Shown here: in pieces, positions 8,050-17,243 of the stretch | Layout: every line of letters starts with the position of its first letter | Numbering within the stretch: position 1 is the first letter of the stretch | Program-made: the position numbers and the translations under genes | The notes under the pieces: generated by a model | What the model saw: only the letters and a program-made list of their open reading frames with translations | Database searches by the model: none | Told to the model about the DNA's origin: nothing | Source: Neorhizobium lilium | Lineage (GTDB): Bacteria; Pseudomonadota; Alphaproteobacteria; Rhizobiales; Rhizobiaceae | Assembly: GCF_004053875.1 (NCBI RefSeq) | Contig: NZ_SBIP01000001.1 | Span: 434,001-498,000, forward strand | Length of the DNA: 64,000 nt | Direction: 5' to 3'

Positions 8050-10383
8050 TCACGGATAACGAAGCATATCGTCAGCTATTTCCGGATCGTCAAGGGAGCC
8101 CGCAATCGCCATCCCTTCGAGTATTCGCACAGGCGGTAATTCCCCGGTAAAGCGCTCCGCTTCCACGCGGGTCAATTGTCCGGTCGAAGCCTGGGCGAGC
8201 TTGGAGGTTCCAATGTCGCGGGTGAGGATATTCGGGTTGCCATGGATGCACATGGCTCGATCGGCGTGCGGGTCGTCGGGCTCGAACCACGCGCCTGTGG
8301 CGAGCTGCATGACGCCCTTCCGTACGTCGTCGCTGATCACGGCTGCGGCAAGGCAGCTGCCGCGGTCGTTGAAAAGCCTGACGATGTCGCCATCCGCTAT
8401 GCCGCGGCTGACCGCGTCGAGCGGGTTTAGGCGCACGGGCTCGCGGCCCTTGATCTTGGTGGAACGGCTGAAATCGCCATAGTCCAGCTGGCTGTGAAGC
8501 CGTTGATGCGGCTGGTTGGAAACCAGATGGAGCGGATAGGTCGCCCGCCCATCCGTCTCCGGCCTGGCGGGATACCATTGCGGAAGGCCGCGGCAATCAT
8601 CGTAGCCGAAGCTGTCGATCGTCTGCGAGAAAATCTCGATCTTGCCGGAAGGGGTCTGCAGCGGAGATCGGTCAGGATCATCGCGAAAGGCTCGTGCCGG
8701 GCCGCCGGTGTCCTGTTGTAACGGGAGGCGCATCTCCCCACGGTCCCAGAAAGCCTCGAAGCTGGGAGCATCATGGCCGCCGGCTTCAAGGGCCTTTTGC
8801 GTCGTCTGGAACAGAAGGGCGAGCCACTCGGCGCTGCTCCGGTTTTCTGTGAACTGCTCGTATTTTCCAAGACGGTGGGCGATTTGGGAAAAGATCTCAT
8901 AATCGTCGCGCGCCTCGCCGACGGGCTCGATCAGCCTCTTCATAGCGATCATCAGCGGGTCGCGATCCGCAGCGCCGATATCGTCCCGCTCGAGCGTGGT
9001 GGTCGCAGGAAGCACGATGTCGGCGTGACGCGCCGACGACGTCCAGGCCGTCTCGTGCACGATGATGGTTTCCGGTCTTTTGAACGCTGCCCGCAGCCGG
9101 TTGAGATCCTGATGGTGGTGGAAGGGATTGCCTCCCGCCCAGTAGACGAGACGGATGTCGGGATAGCGCATGGCGTTGCCGTTATAATGGAACTCCTCAC
9201 CGGGATGGAGCAGCATGTCGGCGATGCGGGCGACCGGAATGAAATCCGGTACGGGGTTCTTGAACTGGTTGAGAGTGGGAAGCGGGACGGCAAGCTGGCC
9301 CTTGCCGATATTGCCGAGCGCGCCCAGCGAATAGGCATAGCCTCCGCCATCCAGGCCGATCTGCCCGAGCATGGCCGCAAGCACAATCCCCATCCACACT
9401 GGCTGCTCGCCATGATCGGCACGCTGGAGCGAATGGCTGACGGTAATCAGCGTTCTGGCGCTCGCCATATTCCCCGCCAGCGTCCTGATTGTCTCGACGC
9501 CGATTTCGCAGATTGCGGACGCCCATTCCGGGCTTTTTTCGATACCATCGCTTCGGCCAAGCAGGTAGTCCTCGAATGCGGCGTACCCGACCGTATAGCG
9601 ATCGAGAAATTCACGGTCATGCAGACCCTCGGTGACGAGCACATGCGCGAGGCCGAGCATCAGCGCAACATCCGTGCCCGGTACGATCGCCAGCCACTCG
9701 GCACCGAGGTCGGCTGGAAAATCATCCTTTATCGGGCTGACAAGGGCGAACTTCGCACCGCGGGCGCTTACCCCGCTCAGCGTCTTTCGCACGACATGCT
9801 TACTAATGCCGCCACCATGAACATCCGCGTTCTTGATCGCCATGCCGCCGAAGGCGACGACGAGTTCGGTGCTCCGCTCGATCGCTTCCCAGGTGACGCT
9901 CCTGCGGTCGAAATGATCGTAGGGACCCAGAACATGCGGTATGATGACCATGGCGGCGCCGGAACTGTAAGTATTGACCGACCGCACATAGCCGCCCAGC
10001 ACATTCAGAAAACGGTGGACCTGGCTTTGCGCATGATGAAAACGCCCGGCACTCGACCAGCCGTATGAGCCGCCAAACACCGCTTGAGGACCGTGGTCCT
10101 TATAGACGCGTCGAAGCTCGCTCGCGACGAGGTCCGATGCCTCCGGCCAGTCCATCTCCACATAGTCATCCGCCCCGCGGGCATTGCCTGGAGTTCGGTT
10201 CAGCCAGCCGCGTCTGACTGCCGGACGACTCACGCGCGCAGGGCTATGTGCGATTGCCGGCAGGTTGCCCAACAAGGGAGACGGATCCGGATCGCCCGGA
10301 TGAGGACGGATATCGAGTTTTCCGTCTTCATAGCGGCCGGAAAACGCGCCCCAGTGGGAGCTGTGAGGTTTGAAAGACGTCAT
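8050..10383 (-). CDS. Molybdopterin oxidoreductase, BisC-like (biotin sulfoxide reductase family)
   Basis: A 777-residue enzyme of the DMSO-reductase superfamily that reduces S-oxides or N-oxides. The N-terminus (SSHWGAFSGRYEDGKL) and the NTYSSGAA motif match the BisC/TorA branch, with Ser140 as likely molybdenum ligand. There is no iron-sulfur Cys cluster and no Tat leader, so it is expected to be cytoplasmic like BisC rather than periplasmic like TorA. The C-terminal molybdopterin dinucleotide domain (LHLVSNQPHQRLHSQLD) is complete. It lies 138 bases upstream of the sulfate-transporter operon on the same strand and divergent from the peptide-type ABC operon, which suggests salvage of oxidised methionine or biotin during sulfur stress. 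Substrate is inference. Confidence 0.88.
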   Translation of the reverse strand: MTSFKPHSSHWGAFSGRYEDGKLDIRPHPGDPDPSPLLGNLPAIAHSPARVSRPAVRRGWLNRTPGNARGADDYVEMDWPEASDLVASELRRVYKDHGPQAVFGGSYGWSSAGRFHHAQSQVHRFLNVLGGYVRSVNTYSSGAAMVIIPHVLGPYDHFDRRSVTWEAIERSTELVVAFGGMAIKNADVHGGGISKHVVRKTLSGVSARGAKFALVSPIKDDFPADLGAEWLAIVPGTDVALMLGLAHVLVTEGLHDREFLDRYTVGYAAFEDYLLGRSDGIEKSPEWASAICEIGVETIRTLAGNMASARTLITVSHSLQRADHGEQPVWMGIVLAAMLGQIGLDGGGYAYSLGALGNIGKGQLAVPLPTLNQFKNPVPDFIPVARIADMLLHPGEEFHYNGNAMRYPDIRLVYWAGGNPFHHHQDLNRLRAAFKRPETIIVHETAWTSSARHADIVLPATTTLERDDIGAADRDPLMIAMKRLIEPVGEARDDYEIFSQIAHRLGKYEQFTENRSSAEWLALLFQTTQKALEAGGHDAPSFEAFWDRGEMRLPLQQDTGGPARAFRDDPDRSPLQTPSGKIEIFSQTIDSFGYDDCRGLPQWYPARPETDGRATYPLHLVSNQPHQRLHSQLDYGDFSRSTKIKGREPVRLNPLDAVSRGIADGDIVRLFNDRGSCLAAAVISDDVRKGVMQLATGAWFEPDDPHADRAMCIHGNPNILTRDIGTSKLAQASTGQLTRVEAERFTGELPPVRILEGMAIAGSLDDPEIADDMLRYP

Positions 10384-10641
10384 CTATGGCATTCCTAATA
10401 GCAACAGCTATCCGCCGCTTCCCGCATAGAAGCGCGATCTTGTCGAGGAGCGTTGCGAGAGGATCTCGATTGAACAAGCGCCAAGCTTACGGATTGACCA
10501 ATTTAAAACAAGAGCTCCCGCTCCCTCGGGAGGGCATGCCGCGACAAAGTTCGACACGATGGATTGGCGATTTCCTGCGGGTGCGAAAAAGCCGGCCCGC
10601 CACAGGGCAAAAACCGGTCAAAATAATCCACAAATTCCATG

Positions 10642-10665
10642 GAAAAAGAACAACTGGTCTTTCTT
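10642..10665. promoter_or_regulatory. Inverted repeat AAAGA-N8-TCTTT, putative sulfur-regulon operator, copy 1
   Basis: AAAGA at 10645-10649 and TCTTT at 10658-10662 are separated by eight bases, inside a 24-base block nearly identical to one at 17168-17191 (21 of 24 positions agree). A shared CTTTACGC follows (10687-10694 here, 17197-17204 there). It lies about 130 bases before the ABC binding-protein start. The identity of the binding protein is unknown; no regulator gene adjoins it. Confidence 0.6.
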
Positions 10666-10724
10666 CCCGGGGCTGAGCTGCCTACGCTTTACGCATGATT
10701 TTTGCCTGACCTCCTTGTTTGACA

Positions 10725-10748
10725 CGCCACGAGAATTTCCCGGTGGCG
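10725..10748. promoter_or_regulatory. Inverted repeat CGCCAC-N12-GTGGCG upstream of ABC operon
   Basis: CGCCAC (10725-10730) and GTGGCG (10743-10748) form a perfect six-base inverted repeat with a 12-base spacer. A TTGACA hexamer directly precedes it, so it may be an operator overlapping a promoter or a short hairpin in the leader of the binding-protein gene at 10794. Function is not established. Confidence 0.35.
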
Positions 10749-10793
10749 AGCAGGCTGGGACCAGCGACACAACCGTAAACCTTAGGATACACA

Positions 10794-12446
10794 ATGACCG
10801 ACCGCCCCAGATTTCCTTCTGTCTCCCGGCGCCGTCTGCTGATCGCCAGCTCTGCATTGGCCACCGCCGCTTTGTTGGCAACGGCAGGATTGTCGCCGGC
10901 TCTGAGTGCGGATAGCCCGAACAACGGAGGTGACATCACCTTCCTCATCGACTCACTCGGCGATACCTGGATTCCGAACAACAGCGCAATTTCCAGCTTC
11001 CAGGGTCACATCTGGGGTCATGTGACCGACAAGCTCCTTTACGTCGATGCCGAGGGCGAGGTCACCCCGTGGATTGCGGAGCGCTGGGAGCAGAACGACA
11101 ACGCCACTGAATTCACGCTCCACCTCAAGAACGGCGTGACCTTCTCCGACGGGACGCCGCTCGATGCGTCAGCCGTCGTCGCAAACCTCGACATCTGGTA
11201 TGCCGGCCGTAAGGCCGAGGGCATCAACCCCATCGGTCTCTTCCCGAAGACTTATGATCGGGCGGAAGCAGTCGATGCAGCGACGGTCAAGGTCTTCTTC
11301 AAGAAACCCACCCTCGGCTTCATACCCACCCTCGGCTACCACGGCTCGATCCTCATATCGCCCAAGACCATCGCCGCGCCCGCCAACCAGCAGGCCGATC
11401 TCAGCAAGACCTCCGGCAGCGGTCCTTACGTGGTCGAATCCTGGAAGGAGGGCGACTACGTCAAGCTCGTCAAGCGCAAGGACTACAACTGGGGGCCTGC
11501 GGCAGTCGGCCATACAGGTCCGGCTTTTCTGGATTCGATCACCTACAAGCTGGTCTCCGAGCCCTCGGTGAGGGTGTCCTCCGTCCTGTCCGGGCAGGCA
11601 GATGTCGCCTACAATGCCTCGCCGCAGGAATTGGAATCCCTCAAGGAAGAGGGCTTTACCGTCGCGACACCGCGCTACCTCGGCTTCGTCAATGGCTGGG
11701 CCATCAATACCAAGCTTCCGCCCTATGACGATGTAAAGGTCCGCCAGGCGCTTCAGGCCGGCATCAATCGCCAGGAAATCATCGACACAGTCTATACGCC
11801 AGACTGGAAGCTCGCGACGTCCTTCATCCAGAGCAACGTGCCCGGGGCGACCGACCAGAGCGGCCTGCTGGCCTACAATCCAGACAAGGCCGCAAAACTG
11901 CTTGACGAGGCGGGCTGGGTAAAAGGTGCCGATGGCATCCGCACCAAGGATGGGAAACCACTGCTGCTGACGCTGCATTCCAATCCCTATCTTGCGACCT
12001 CGAAATCGGTGGATGAGCTCATTGCCCAGCAGCTTGGCAAGATCGGCTGGAAAGTCTCCATCCGCGCCTACGATGTCGTCACCTTCGGCCAGAAGGTCAA
12101 ATACGGCAGCCTGGCCGTGCCCGCCTACGAGGTGACGCGCAGCTTCATCGACGCGGGAACCGTCGCGAGCATCCTGACCAACGCCAATAACGGCGAGAAC
12201 TGGTTTGCCCTCGATGAGAGCGACAAGGCGCTCAACGAGCTGCGCGACAAGATCGCCGGCGCTGGATCTGCCGAAACTCGAAAGCCTCTGCTCGACGAAC
12301 TTCAGAAATATGTCCTCGAACAGGGCTACTTCATTCCGCGCACCCAGATCGTTCAGCGCATCTATGCGCAGTCTCCCAAGCTCAAGGGGGAAGTCTACAA
12401 CGGCGTCGCCTATGCCAGCTACTACACCGCTACGAAAAGCGAGTGA
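10794..12446 (+). CDS. Family-5 (peptide/opine type) ABC substrate-binding protein
   Basis: A 550-residue extracytoplasmic solute-binding protein of the DppA/OppA fold (SBP_bac_5). A twin-arginine-like leader (SVSRRRLLIASSALA) precedes the mature domain. Typical elements include the WTPWIAERWE-like stretch (VTPWIAERWEQ), FTLHLKNGVTFSDGTP near residue 110 and DDVKVRQALQAGINRQ near residue 315. It heads a five-gene operon with two permeases, a fused ATPase and an LLM monooxygenase. From memory it resembles the KPN_01854-type binding protein that is paired with KPN_01858-type LLM proteins. The ligand may be a sulfur-containing organic molecule, by context only. Confidence 0.88.
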   Translation: MTDRPRFPSVSRRRLLIASSALATAALLATAGLSPALSADSPNNGGDITFLIDSLGDTWIPNNSAISSFQGHIWGHVTDKLLYVDAEGEVTPWIAERWEQNDNATEFTLHLKNGVTFSDGTPLDASAVVANLDIWYAGRKAEGINPIGLFPKTYDRAEAVDAATVKVFFKKPTLGFIPTLGYHGSILISPKTIAAPANQQADLSKTSGSGPYVVESWKEGDYVKLVKRKDYNWGPAAVGHTGPAFLDSITYKLVSEPSVRVSSVLSGQADVAYNASPQELESLKEEGFTVATPRYLGFVNGWAINTKLPPYDDVKVRQALQAGINRQEIIDTVYTPDWKLATSFIQSNVPGATDQSGLLAYNPDKAAKLLDEAGWVKGADGIRTKDGKPLLLTLHSNPYLATSKSVDELIAQQLGKIGWKVSIRAYDVVTFGQKVKYGSLAVPAYEVTRSFIDAGTVASILTNANNGENWFALDESDKALNELRDKIAGAGSAETRKPLLDELQKYVLEQGYFIPRTQIVQRIYAQSPKLKGEVYNGVAYASYYTATKSE

Positions 12447-12483
12447 CGCGTAGTCGACCGAGTAACGCGAGAAGGTGACCGGC

Positions 12484-13494
12484 ATGAGCAAAGCCTACCT
12501 AAACTACGCTGCAAAACGCCTGATCCAAGCAGCCGTCGTGATCCTGCTGGCCTATGTCTTCACCTTCGTTGTCGTCAGCATTCTGCCGGGCGACCCGATC
12601 ACCAACGTTCTGAACAATCCGCAGAACGGGTTCACTCCAGACGAGATCAACGAGATCATCACTGCCCAAGGCCTGGATAAACCGATCCCGGTGCAGCTTT
12701 GGACGGCGCTGTCGGGCTTTCTGACCGGTGATCTGGGTTTGTCGATGCGAACCAATCGCCCGGTGGCAACTCTGATCGCAGAGGTGCTCCCCTCGACATT
12801 GGTTCTGGCTTCAGCGGGCCTCGTCGTCGCGCTTCTGCTGGCGGCGGTGATCGCCTATGGCACCCAATTTCTTCCAAAACGGTTCGGCCAGGGCCTGCTG
12901 CGGGGGTTCCCGTCTTTGTTCCTGTCCGTGCCAAACTTCGTCATCGGCCTGGTGCTGATCCACCTCTTCGGTTTTCAACTGGGCATCTTCCGGGTCATCG
13001 AGCCGAATAGCTTCTGGGCGACCCTGTTTGCGGCCGTCGCGCTCGGTATTCCCATTTCCGCGCAAATCGCTGAAGTGCTCATCGCCAATCTCGACCATGA
13101 GTCCGGCCAGGAATATGCAGCCGTCGCGCGGGGCCGTGGCCTCGGGCAGATGCGCCTGTTCACCAAGCACCTGCTCAAGCCCTCGTCGCTTCCTGTCATC
13201 ACGGTCATCGCGCTGACGATCGGCGAACTGCTCGGGGGCTCGCTCATCACCGAGACCGTCTTTGGACGCACCGGCCTCGGCAGCCTGGTGCAGCGTTCGG
13301 TCAGCAGCCAGGACCTACCTGTCCTTCAGGCGGTCGTCTCGCTCGCAGCGGTTGTCTTCGTACTCGTCAACCTGATCGCCGACCTCGCCTATCCCCTGCT
13401 CGACCCTCGGGTAAAACTCATCGGCCCTTCGGCGCGTCGCCCGGCCACAGCCGATGAAGGCTTCACCGATCTTTCCAAGGCGGTGACGCCATGA
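12484..13494 (+). CDS. ABC permease, DppB/OppB type
   Basis: An inner-membrane permease of about 336 residues. It has the N-terminal LIQAAVVILLAYVFTFVVVSILPGD-type first helix (shown here only by description), a periplasmic segment, then five more helices and the EAA-like loop EYAAVARGRGLGQMRLFTKH. The ATG at 12484 has GAAGG eight bases upstream; a GTG at 12475 in the same frame is less likely. It overlaps the following permease gene by four bases. It pairs with the 13491 permease to form the import channel. Confidence 0.9.
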   Translation: MSKAYLNYAAKRLIQAAVVILLAYVFTFVVVSILPGDPITNVLNNPQNGFTPDEINEIITAQGLDKPIPVQLWTALSGFLTGDLGLSMRTNRPVATLIAEVLPSTLVLASAGLVVALLLAAVIAYGTQFLPKRFGQGLLRGFPSLFLSVPNFVIGLVLIHLFGFQLGIFRVIEPNSFWATLFAAVALGIPISAQIAEVLIANLDHESGQEYAAVARGRGLGQMRLFTKHLLKPSSLPVITVIALTIGELLGGSLITETVFGRTGLGSLVQRSVSSQDLPVLQAVVSLAAVVFVLVNLIADLAYPLLDPRVKLIGPSARRPATADEGFTDLSKAVTP

Positions 13495-14339
13495 CCATCG
13501 CCTCCTTCCATTCCCCCTCGCGCAGATCGGCAATCGGCCGGCTGGCGTCCCTGCGGGTACAACCGACCATCGTGCTCTCTATAGCGATCGTCGCCCTCAT
13601 GATTGCGTGGTCGATCACGCCGGGCTTGTTCACCAATCATGACCCGATCAACGGCGTTCCCGCCCACAAGCTGCTGGCTCCCAGCGCCGAGAACTGGTTC
13701 GGGACAGACCACCTCGGCCGCGATCTCTACACGCGTGTGGTCTACGGCACCTCTTCCTCGGTATCCAGCGCGCTCATCGCAGTCGTCATAGGCGTGGTCG
13801 CGGGCGGCCTGATTGGTCTTCTGGCTGGCTTTTTCGGCGGTTGGGTGGATATCGTGTTCGCCCGCATGGTCGATGTCTTGCTGGCGATTCCGAAATTCCT
13901 GCTAGCCGTCATCGTCGTCACCGCGATCGGCTTCGACACCACGAACGCAGCCATTGCCACCGGCGTTTCGGCGGTAGGGCTCTTCGCCCGAGTGATGCGC
14001 TCCGAGGTCATAAAGACCCGGCAGGCGACATTCGTCGAATCGTCCTTTTTGCTGGGCGGATCGCGCTGGCACATTCTGTGGCGTCACGTTTTTCCCAATG
14101 CGTCGCGCTCCGTGCTGCCGCTGGCAGTGCTGCAGTTCGGCGACTCGATCCTGGTGATCGCTGGCCTTGCATTCCTCGGTTATGGCGACCCCCCGCCCGC
14201 CTCCGACTGGGGGCTGCTGATCTCGATCGGCAAGGACTACCTGAAATGGCCGTGGCTGGTTTACGCGCCTGCTTTTGTCACGATCGCGACCGTCCTCTCT
14301 GTGAATAGGATCAGCCGATGGCTACGCAAGACAGACTGA
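13491..14339 (+). CDS. ABC permease, DppC/OppC type
   Basis: A 282-residue inner-membrane permease. It has the hallmark HLLGTDHLGRDLYTR-like motif of this family (here NWFGTDHLGRDLYTRV, about residue 65), several membrane spans, and an EAA loop in ESSFLLGGSRWHILWRHVFPN. It overlaps the preceding permease by four bases and the next ATPase gene by 22 bases, so the operon is compact and translationally coupled. Confidence 0.9.
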   Translation: MTIASFHSPSRRSAIGRLASLRVQPTIVLSIAIVALMIAWSITPGLFTNHDPINGVPAHKLLAPSAENWFGTDHLGRDLYTRVVYGTSSSVSSALIAVVIGVVAGGLIGLLAGFFGGWVDIVFARMVDVLLAIPKFLLAVIVVTAIGFDTTNAAIATGVSAVGLFARVMRSEVIKTRQATFVESSFLLGGSRWHILWRHVFPNASRSVLPLAVLQFGDSILVIAGLAFLGYGDPPPASDWGLLISIGKDYLKWPWLVYAPAFVTIATVLSVNRISRWLRKTD

Positions 14340-16048
14340 CCGCCCCTATCCAAAGCGTAAAGTTCGGCGCGCCCAAGCCACAACTGCTTGTGCCCCTGCT
14401 TCGAACCGAAGGCCTTTCGGTATCCTACGGACCGAACCAGGTCGTCACCGATGTGAGTTTCGACCTCAACCCTGGCAAGAGCCTTGCTCTGATAGGCGAG
14501 TCCGGTTCGGGGAAATCGACCATTGCACGGGCCGTCTTGCGGCTTCTCCCCAGCGGAGGCCGCGCTACCGGCCGCGTGGAATTCGACGGCCAGGACGTGC
14601 TTGGACTTTCCGAGCGCCGTTTCCGGCCTTTGCGCGGACGGGTCATCGGCTTCGTGCCGCAGGACCCCGGCAACTCGCTCAATCCGGTGCGAACGATCGG
14701 CGTTCAAGCGATGGAGGCTGCCGCTCTCCTCGACGAACCCAGCAAGGCAATCCGGAAGGAGCTGATCCTGGAGACCTTCGCCCAGGTTGGCCTCGACAAT
14801 CCCCGGCGGGTCTACGACTCCTATCCCCACCAGCTTTCTGGCGGCATGCTCCAGCGTGTGTTGATCGGTCTTGCCGTCCTGCCCCGGCCAATGCTTCTGG
14901 TCGCCGACGAGCCGACGTCCGCGCTTGACGTCACGATCCAGAAACGAATCCTCGATCTACTCTCCCGGTTACAGCGGGACCTGGATATCAGTCTGCTCCT
15001 CATCACCCACGACCTTGCCATCGCCGCCGAACGGGCAGACTCGCTGGTCGTATTGAAGAATGGCCTCGTGCAGGAAGCGGGCAGGACCGCCGCTGTGTTT
15101 TCGTCGCCGAAATCGGCCTATGCGAAGAAGCTGCACGCCGATGTTCCAGCCCTAAACCCCGACCGTTATGCCAGGCTGCGAGACCCCGGCTTTCGTCTAC
15201 TCGATACTGGCGCCGGCAAGCCGCCGAAGATCGAGGTCAGCGCCGTCACGAAGAGGTTTTCAGTTGACGGCAAGGTTCTCACAGCCGTGGACAATCTGTC
15301 GTTTTCCGTACCCGCCGGCACCACGCATGCTCTGGTCGGCGAATCGGGCTCGGGAAAAACCACCACAATCCGGCTACTACTCGGGCTTGAGGAACCCGAC
15401 AGCGGTAAGATCGTGGTCGCTGGCCAACAGCTTCCAGAGCGCTCGTCCGCGTCTCTGCGTGGAGTATGGCGTCACCTCCAGCTCGTCTACCAGAACCCTT
15501 TCACCTCCCTTGATCCGACCTGGAAGGTCGAGCAACTGGTGCGAGAGCCGCTTGACCGGTTCAAGATCGGGACGCCCGGGGAACGGGTCGAGATCGTTCG
15601 CGAGGCGCTTGCCAATGTAGGGCTCGGCGAACATTTGTTCTCACGGAAGCCGGGGGCCTTGTCGGGAGGCCAGCGCCAGCGAGTCGCCATCGCCCGGTCG
15701 CTGGTTCTCAAACCAGACGTGATCGTGCTCGACGAGCCCACGTCCGCACTCGACGTCAGCGTCCAGGCTGACATCGTCGAGGTGTTGCTCTCGTTGCAAG
15801 CCAGGTTCGGCCTGACCTATGTCTTCGTGTCCCACGATTTGGCCTTGGTGCGACAACTCGCCCACACAGTCTCGGTGATGCAGCGCGGGCGCATCGTCGA
15901 ACATGGGACCGTTAGCTCCATCTTCGACAACCCCCAGCAGCCCTACACACGCTCGCTGCTCGATTCGATCCCGTCCGCCGCTTCCGGAATTGCTCGTCTC
16001 CCACAACCACGGGCACGGCGGATCCTTACGAAGGAAAAGATCGCATGA
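14318..16048 (+). CDS. Fused double ABC ATPase (DppD-DppF type)
   Basis: A 576-residue protein with two complete nucleotide-binding domains in tandem. The first has Walker A GESGSGKST, signature LSGGMLQR and Walker B LLVADEPTSALD; the second has GESGSGKTT, LSGGQRQR and VIVLDEPTSALD. Both switch histidines (LLITHDLAIA, VFVSHDLALV) are present, so both sites look competent. Peptide importers usually encode DppD and DppF separately, and this is the fused form. It overlaps the upstream permease by 22 bases and the downstream LLM gene by four. Confidence 0.92.
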   Translation: MATQDRLTAPIQSVKFGAPKPQLLVPLLRTEGLSVSYGPNQVVTDVSFDLNPGKSLALIGESGSGKSTIARAVLRLLPSGGRATGRVEFDGQDVLGLSERRFRPLRGRVIGFVPQDPGNSLNPVRTIGVQAMEAAALLDEPSKAIRKELILETFAQVGLDNPRRVYDSYPHQLSGGMLQRVLIGLAVLPRPMLLVADEPTSALDVTIQKRILDLLSRLQRDLDISLLLITHDLAIAAERADSLVVLKNGLVQEAGRTAAVFSSPKSAYAKKLHADVPALNPDRYARLRDPGFRLLDTGAGKPPKIEVSAVTKRFSVDGKVLTAVDNLSFSVPAGTTHALVGESGSGKTTTIRLLLGLEEPDSGKIVVAGQQLPERSSASLRGVWRHLQLVYQNPFTSLDPTWKVEQLVREPLDRFKIGTPGERVEIVREALANVGLGEHLFSRKPGALSGGQRQRVAIARSLVLKPDVIVLDEPTSALDVSVQADIVEVLLSLQARFGLTYVFVSHDLALVRQLAHTVSVMQRGRIVEHGTVSSIFDNPQQPYTRSLLDSIPSAASGIARLPQPRARRILTKEKIA

Positions 16049-17127
16049 ACATCGTCGCATCTGCCGCCACCGTGCCTGCGCCGTTCCGCCCGAAGCACCG
16101 GCTCGGCTTCAATACGCGCGTATCCTTCAACGACGAGGCAGGGCCGGCGCAGGGTCTGCGCGATGGGATAGAGCTGTTCAAGGCCGCCGAGACACTGGGC
16201 TACCAGTCGGGCTGGGCCTATCAGCGCCACTTCGATCACTATCTCTCGTCGCCGCTTCCATTCTTTGCGGCTGCTGGCCAGCATACTCGGCACATTACGC
16301 TGGGGTCTGCAGTCATTCCCATGCGTTATCAGGACCCGATCCTTCTGGCCGAAGCAGCCAGCACCACCGATCTCTTGATCGGTGGCCGACTGGAACTGGC
16401 GGTCTCGACTGGAACCAATGCAGCGTTCGATGCCGTGTTCGGCACGACCGACACCGATGCGCGAACCGAGGCCAAGCGGCGCCAGGCACGCTTCCTCGCC
16501 GCGATCAGAGGGGAAGTCCTTCATACCGTCAGCGGAAGCGATCAAGGTCTTCCAGAGGGCACAGAGCTGCGCGTGACGCCGCACAGCCCCACGCTGCGGT
16601 CGCGAATAAGGCAGGGTTCGGCCAGCATCGGCTCCGCAATACAGGCTGCCGAGCTTGGGATCGGCCTAATATCCGGGACGGTCCAGCACGACCATGCCGA
16701 GGGCGAGAGCTTTAGCGAGTATCAGGCCCGCATCATCCAGGCTTACCGAACCACGTGGCGCCGGATCTGGGGCACCGAGCCGCCCCCGGTCGCCGTGGCA
16801 GCGTCGATCCTGGTCGGCACCACGGTCGAGTTGCGTGAGAAATATGCGGCTTACGATCTTGAGCGGCGAACCCTTGGCATTGCGGCGTCTCGCCCCAAAG
16901 GCGCGATCGGGCCGGCCAAGCAGCCACCGGGAGTGCAGATTTCGCCGGTCTTTCAGGGCGGGCCCGACACGGTGATCGAGGCCGTTCTGAACGATCCGGG
17001 ACTTGCCGCCGCCGATGAGGTCGTCCTCTTTCTGCCTCCCGCATTCGATTTTGCGGAAAACGTGCAGCTTTTGACGGACCTCGTAAAGACGGTGGCACCC
17101 AGCCTCGGATGGTCACCAAACTCGTGA
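16045..17127 (+). CDS. LLM-class flavin-dependent monooxygenase, KPN_01858-like
   Basis: A 360-residue luciferase-like enzyme expected to use reduced FMN and oxygen on the substrate brought in by the ABC transporter it is coupled to (four-base overlap with the ATPase). The TIM-barrel family features are visible: an early RHFDHYLSSPLPFF segment, HITLGSAVIPMRYQDPILLAEAA, and GGRLELAVSTG. C-terminal helices follow. Desulfonation or C-S cleavage is inferred from neighbours, not shown. No flavin reductase gene is adjacent. A weak hairpin with a T-run (17132-17153) follows it. Confidence 0.82.
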   Translation: MNIVASAATVPAPFRPKHRLGFNTRVSFNDEAGPAQGLRDGIELFKAAETLGYQSGWAYQRHFDHYLSSPLPFFAAAGQHTRHITLGSAVIPMRYQDPILLAEAASTTDLLIGGRLELAVSTGTNAAFDAVFGTTDTDARTEAKRRQARFLAAIRGEVLHTVSGSDQGLPEGTELRVTPHSPTLRSRIRQGSASIGSAIQAAELGIGLISGTVQHDHAEGESFSEYQARIIQAYRTTWRRIWGTEPPPVAVAASILVGTTVELREKYAAYDLERRTLGIAASRPKGAIGPAKQPPGVQISPVFQGGPDTVIEAVLNDPGLAAADEVVLFLPPAFDFAENVQLLTDLVKTVAPSLGWSPNS

Positions 17128-17131
17128 GCAC

Positions 17132-17153
17132 CGCGCTTAGCCCGCGATTTTTT
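17132..17153 (+). terminator. Possible weak rho-independent terminator
   Basis: CGCG (17132-17135) and CGCG (17143-17146) can pair around a seven-base loop and are followed by six T residues (17148-17153). The stem is only four base pairs, so this is weak. It fits the start of a separate transcription unit at 17244, which has its own operator-like repeat. Confidence 0.35.
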
Positions 17154-17167
17154 CTGCATAGTCGATA

Positions 17168-17191
17168 GAAAAAGAACGACCTGTCTTTCTT
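17168..17191. promoter_or_regulatory. Inverted repeat AAAGA-N8-TCTTT, putative sulfur-regulon operator, copy 2
   Basis: AAAGA at 17171-17175 and TCTTT at 17184-17188 with an eight-base spacer repeat the element at 10642-10665, including flanking bases GAA and CTT. It lies 56 bases upstream of the SsuD-like gene. A ten-base perfect palindrome GCCTTAAGGC (17211-17220) lies between it and the start codon. Two independent copies before two functionally related units make a regulator site plausible. Confidence 0.6.
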
Positions 17192-17243
17192 GCCCACTTT
17201 ACGCGGCATAGCCTTAAGGCCAATCGAATAAAGGAAACCTCAC

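Larger units (their letters stand above)
10384..10793. other. Divergent intergenic region between bisC-like gene and ABC operon
   Basis: This 410-base stretch has no convincing gene. It carries two perfect inverted repeats described separately (10645-10662 and 10725-10748) and a -35-like TTGACA at 10719-10724 without a matching -10. The CTCCCTCGGGAG-type repeat near 10520-10535 could fold but has no T-tract. Both flanking genes are transcribed outward from here. Confidence 0.6.

Noticed and set aside
8773-10068. 431-codon plus-strand frame antisense to the BisC-like gene
   Set aside because: It is the GC-rich shadow of a well-supported molybdoenzyme and has no family motifs.
10500-10545. CTCCC/GGGAG repeat near 10520 as a terminator
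   Set aside because: No T-tract follows on either strand and the flanking genes are divergent, so a terminator is not expected there.
11169-12491. 440-codon minus-strand frame antisense to the ABC binding protein
   Set aside because: Frame openness follows from codon bias of the real gene; composition is atypical and there is no ribosome site.
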